10,679 nucleotides of DNA, from contig SKZB01000215.1 of the NCBI GenBank assembly GCA_007127615.1, forward strand, positions 1-10,679. Direction: 5' to 3'. Source of the DNA: Phycisphaerales bacterium. GTDB lineage: Bacteria; Planctomycetota; Phycisphaerae; Phycisphaerales; SM1A02. The position numbers were made by a program, and so were the translations under genes. The notes beneath the pieces are model-generated. The model did no database searches, was not told the DNA's origin, and was given only the letters and a program-made list of their open reading frames with translations. Shown here piece by piece: positions 8,143 to 10,679 of the stretch. Each line of letters opens with the position of its first letter. Position 1 is the first letter of the stretch.

Positions 8143-8181
8143 GGTGCAGTCCTGTCTGGAAAGTGAACAGAAGAGGGGGTT

Positions 8182-8209
8182 TCGATAGAACAGAATATCC
8201 GCTTGTCAA
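8182..8209 (-). promoter_or_regulatory. Candidate sigma-70-like promoter for the isomerase gene
   Basis: Reading the minus strand, a perfect TTGACA (8209-8204) is followed by a 16-base spacer and a poor -10, TATCGA (8187-8182). It lies in the 94-base gap between the radical SAM stop and the isomerase ATG, giving a leader of roughly 30 bases. The -35 is good and the -10 weak, and planctomycete promoter rules are poorly known. Confidence 0.35.
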
Positions 8210-8236
8210 ACCCGGCAATCAGGAAAGATAGTAGCT

Positions 8237-9397
8237 TCAAGGACCGGGCGAATCCGGCATCCGGTCGAAAAGTCCCTGCTGACCGTCCCGTGATGGCCTG
8301 CGAAACTGATCGGTGGAAAGTTTCGGCATCGGTTGGTCGAGCCCGAGTTTTCGGCACCACAATCGGAACATGTCCCGAATCGCCTCGGCGTGTCGCCCGC
8401 TGCCGCGCATCCGCTGCGAGTAGTCCGCATCGTAGAGATCCCCGCCGCGCGACTGGCGAATGAGCGATTCGACCCGCGCCGCCCGGTCGGGGAAGTGCTG
8501 GTGCAGCCATTCCAGGAACAACGCCTTGATCTGGTGCGGCAGTCGGAGCAGGACCCAGCCCGCATGTTGTGCGCCATGGTCCTTTGCCGCCTTGAGCAGA
8601 TCCGGCAGTTCACGGTCGTTCAAGCCCGGTATGATCGGCGCCGTCATCACCGAGACCGGCACGCCCGCTGCCGCCAGCTGCTCGATCGCCTTCAGCCGTT
8701 CACGCGGCGCGCTGGTGCGCGGCTCCATGACCCGCGAGAGCTTCGGATCAAGCGTCGTGACACTCAACGCGACATGAATCGCCCGGTGCCGGGCGAGTTC
8801 CGTCAGAAGGTCCAGATCACGCAACACAAGGCGATTCTTGGTCACGATGCTGGTCGGTTGCCCGCATGCCGCCATGATTTCCAGACACTGACGCGTCAGG
8901 CGCAACTTCTCTTCGAGGGGTTGATAACAGTCGGTGACGCCCGACATGACGATGGGCTCACCGGCCCAGCTTCGTTTGGCCAGCTCTCGTTTGAGCATTT
9001 CGGCGGCATCGAGCTTCGCCATGATCTTCGACTCAAAATCGAGCCCGCAGCTCATGCCGAGATACTCATGCCCCGGCCGCGCGTAGCAGTAGATGCAGCC
9101 GTGCTCACATCCACGGTAGGGATTGATCGTCCAGCGGAAGGGGATGTCCGGACTGTCCGCCACCCGGTTGATGATCGTGCGCGAGTGATCGTGAAAGACC
9201 CGGGTGGCGATCTGCCGGCCGTCAGGATGTTCCTGCCGTTGTTCGTCCAGATATTCACCCAGGACGTGCAGGCGCACCGGTTCGAACCGGTTGCCGGGGT
9301 TGAGCGTTGAACTGCCCCGTCCCCGGGCGACCGCCGTCGTCCGGTCCCGGTACGATGCTTCGGGTTCACCGGGATGGTAGGGGTTCACACCTGACAT
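8237..9397 (-). CDS. PA0069-family (SplB-like) radical SAM protein
   Basis: The protein has 386 residues from the ATG at 9397. The N-terminal motif ARGRGSSTLNPGNRFEP (25-40) is typical of the PA0069/Rv2578c family. The radical SAM cluster motif CEHGCIYC (Cys97, Cys101, Cys104) binds the [4Fe-4S] cluster that cleaves S-adenosylmethionine. A TIM-barrel region follows, with MSGVTDCYQPLE, TKNRLVLRDLDLL and PIIPGLND segments. The family resembles spore photoproduct lyase at the sequence level, but its substrate is not established, and no DNA-repair role is claimed here. A TTG at 9493 would extend the protein by 32 residues, but that extension runs into the coding region of the divergent lipoprotein and lacks family similarity, so the ATG is preferred. 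No clear Shine-Dalgarno site precedes the ATG; TATAGT lies 7-12 bases upstream. The neighbouring isomerase gene gives no clue to function. Family assignment is firm. Confidence 0.92.
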   Translation of the reverse strand: MSGVNPYHPGEPEASYRDRTTAVARGRGSSTLNPGNRFEPVRLHVLGEYLDEQRQEHPDGRQIATRVFHDHSRTIINRVADSPDIPFRWTINPYRGCEHGCIYCYARPGHEYLGMSCGLDFESKIMAKLDAAEMLKRELAKRSWAGEPIVMSGVTDCYQPLEEKLRLTRQCLEIMAACGQPTSIVTKNRLVLRDLDLLTELARHRAIHVALSVTTLDPKLSRVMEPRTSAPRERLKAIEQLAAAGVPVSVMTAPIIPGLNDRELPDLLKAAKDHGAQHAGWVLLRLPHQIKALFLEWLHQHFPDRAARVESLIRQSRGGDLYDADYSQRMRGSGRHAEAIRDMFRLWCRKLGLDQPMPKLSTDQFRRPSRDGQQGLFDRMPDSPGP

Positions 9398-9403
9398 ATC
9401 CCG

Positions 9404-9409
9404 ACTATA
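9404..9409 (-). promoter_or_regulatory. Possible -10 element of the radical SAM gene
   Basis: On the minus strand TATAGT ends 7 bases before the ATG at 9397. If it acts as a -10, transcription would begin at or next to the start codon and give a leaderless mRNA, which would fit the missing Shine-Dalgarno site. No good -35 is seen at 16-19 bases upstream. Confidence 0.25.
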
Positions 9410-9452
9410 CTCGTGTTCGGTTGGCCGGGCCAGCGGCTCGTGGAAAAGACGT

Positions 9453-9458
9453 AAGGAG
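9453..9458 (+). promoter_or_regulatory. Shine-Dalgarno site of the DUF1573 gene
   Basis: AAGGAG lies 8 bases before the ATG at 9467, an excellent spacing that fixes that start. A second ATG follows directly, at 9470. Confidence 0.75.
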
Positions 9459-9466
9459 ATGTACCC

Positions 9467-9967
9467 ATGATGGATCGTGCGAACGGAACTCAAGGCCGCC
9501 GCGGCTGGCGCCTGGCGCTTCTGCCCCTGGGTGTGCTGTTGGCGACCGGCCCGGCGGGGTGCGGCGAAGCCGAGCGCTCCGGCGATTCGGCCGGTGAATC
9601 ATTGCCGGCGGTGAACGATCATGCCGAATCGTCACGCGAGATTCTGAGTCTCTTTCCACCGATCGACTTTGATCCGCCCATGCTCGACTTCGGCAACGTT
9701 CAACTCAACGACCCCCAAACGCGCATCGTCCGGGTCACCAACGTGGGTGAACAGTCCGTCCTCATTCTCCGCGCCACCTCCAACTGCGGCTGCACCACGC
9801 CGGACGTGAGCGATCAGGAGATTGCCGCGGGTGAGACGTTTGACCTGCCCGTGGATTTCGATGCGGAGGGCAGGACCGGTCATCGCTCCGCGACCGTGAC
9901 GCTGCACGTGGATGGTTACGAGCGGCCCGTCACTTTCAATGTTCGTGCCCACGTCGAGCCGAATTGA
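9467..9967 (+). CDS. DUF1573 domain protein, probable lipoprotein
   Basis: The 166-residue protein starts with basic residues (RRGWR), a hydrophobic stretch (16-27) and PAGC, putting a lipid-acceptor Cys at residue 32. Pro at the -3 position is unusual, so lipidation is likely but not certain. After a flexible segment comes a DUF1573 domain (about 68-163): DFGNVQLND, then TRIVRVTNVGEQSVLI, the hallmark SNCGCTTP (Cys107 and Cys109), AAGETFDLPVDFDAEGRTG, and a final beta strand, VTFNVRAHVE. The domain has an immunoglobulin/MSP-like beta-sandwich fold and is common in secreted proteins of Planctomycetes and Bacteroidetes; its function is unknown. The paired cysteines might bind metal or form a disulfide. 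The gene is divergent from the radical SAM gene across a 69-base interval and is followed by a strong terminator, so it is probably transcribed alone. Confidence 0.9.
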   Translation: MMDRANGTQGRRGWRLALLPLGVLLATGPAGCGEAERSGDSAGESLPAVNDHAESSREILSLFPPIDFDPPMLDFGNVQLNDPQTRIVRVTNVGEQSVLILRATSNCGCTTPDVSDQEIAAGETFDLPVDFDAEGRTGHRSATVTLHVDGYERPVTFNVRAHVEPN

Positions 9968-10019
9968 TCCACGCGCCTGCGGTACGGACGGCGCCATGTC
10001 GTCAGTACCAGGAATGAGA

Positions 10020-10049
10020 AAAGCCCACGTTCTGTTGAACGTGGGCTTT
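10020..10049. terminator. Two-way intrinsic terminator between the DUF1573 gene and atpD
   Basis: AAAGCCCACGTTC, loop TGTT, GAACGTGGGCTTT form a perfect 13-base stem. Because the stem's ends are A-rich on one side and T-rich on the other, each strand's transcript ends its stem in a U-run (CUUU on +, CUUUU on -). It sits between convergent genes, 52 bases after the DUF1573 stop and 65 bases after the atpD stop as transcribed, and should serve both. Confidence 0.85.
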
Positions 10050-10114
10050 CGCGTGTTTGTTGAGTTGTCGCGGGATCGATTCGAAGAACCTGCTTGACCG
10101 AGCCGGGCGGGTGC

Positions 10115-10679
<565 letters not shown>

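Noticed and set aside
8333..9310. A 325-codon open frame on the + strand opposite the radical SAM gene
   Set aside because: It has no domain signal and mirrors the codon pattern of the real gene, which carries the CxxxCxxC motif.
9398..9493. A 32-residue N-terminal extension of the radical SAM protein from TTG
   Set aside because: It overlaps the divergent lipoprotein's start region and adds no family-like sequence.

Overview
The window is about 10.7 kb of GC-rich bacterial chromosome holding eight protein genes, two of them cut by the window edges. There are no RNA genes, CRISPR arrays, insertion sequences or phage genes that I can see. The gene mix suggests a Planctomycetes-type bacterium, perhaps Phycisphaerae: very large multi-PAS hybrid kinases, a secreted cyclophilin, a short DUF1573 lipoprotein, a PA0069-type radical SAM protein and bacterial F1 ATP synthase. 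That placement is inference from gene content; no marker gene in the window proves it.

Region 1 (1-5617, + strand) is a tandem pair of hybrid sensor histidine kinases, almost certainly co-transcribed because only 15 bases and a good Shine-Dalgarno site separate them. The first is soluble, with GAF, five PAS domains, HisKA, HATPase and REC. Its start lies upstream of the window. The second is membrane-bound, with four predicted transmembrane segments and a cysteine-bearing extracytoplasmic loop, followed by the same HisKA-HATPase-REC core. The cores are clearly paralogous. Neither has an HPt domain, so the last phosphotransfer step must use proteins encoded elsewhere.

Region 2 (5636-6772, - strand) is a convergent gene for an unusual protein. 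Its N-terminal half resembles an archaeal-type adenylate kinase with a degenerate P-loop, and its C-terminal half resembles the nucleoside 2-deoxyribosyltransferase fold. It is the most novel item here.

Region 3 (6773-8142) has a bacterioferritin-like protein on the + strand. It meets a secreted cyclophilin-type peptidyl-prolyl isomerase on the - strand, and their 3' ends overlap by 6 bases. Two tandem hairpins sit at the junction. Region 4 (8237-9397, - strand) is the PA0069-family radical SAM gene upstream of the isomerase. Region 5 (9467-9967, + strand) is a divergent DUF1573 lipoprotein, followed by a strong two-way terminator. Region 6 (10115-10679, - strand) is the 3' end of atpD, reading in from the right edge.

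Apart from the kinase pair, the genes look like independent housekeeping or stress units. No stretch over 300 bases lacks a gene.
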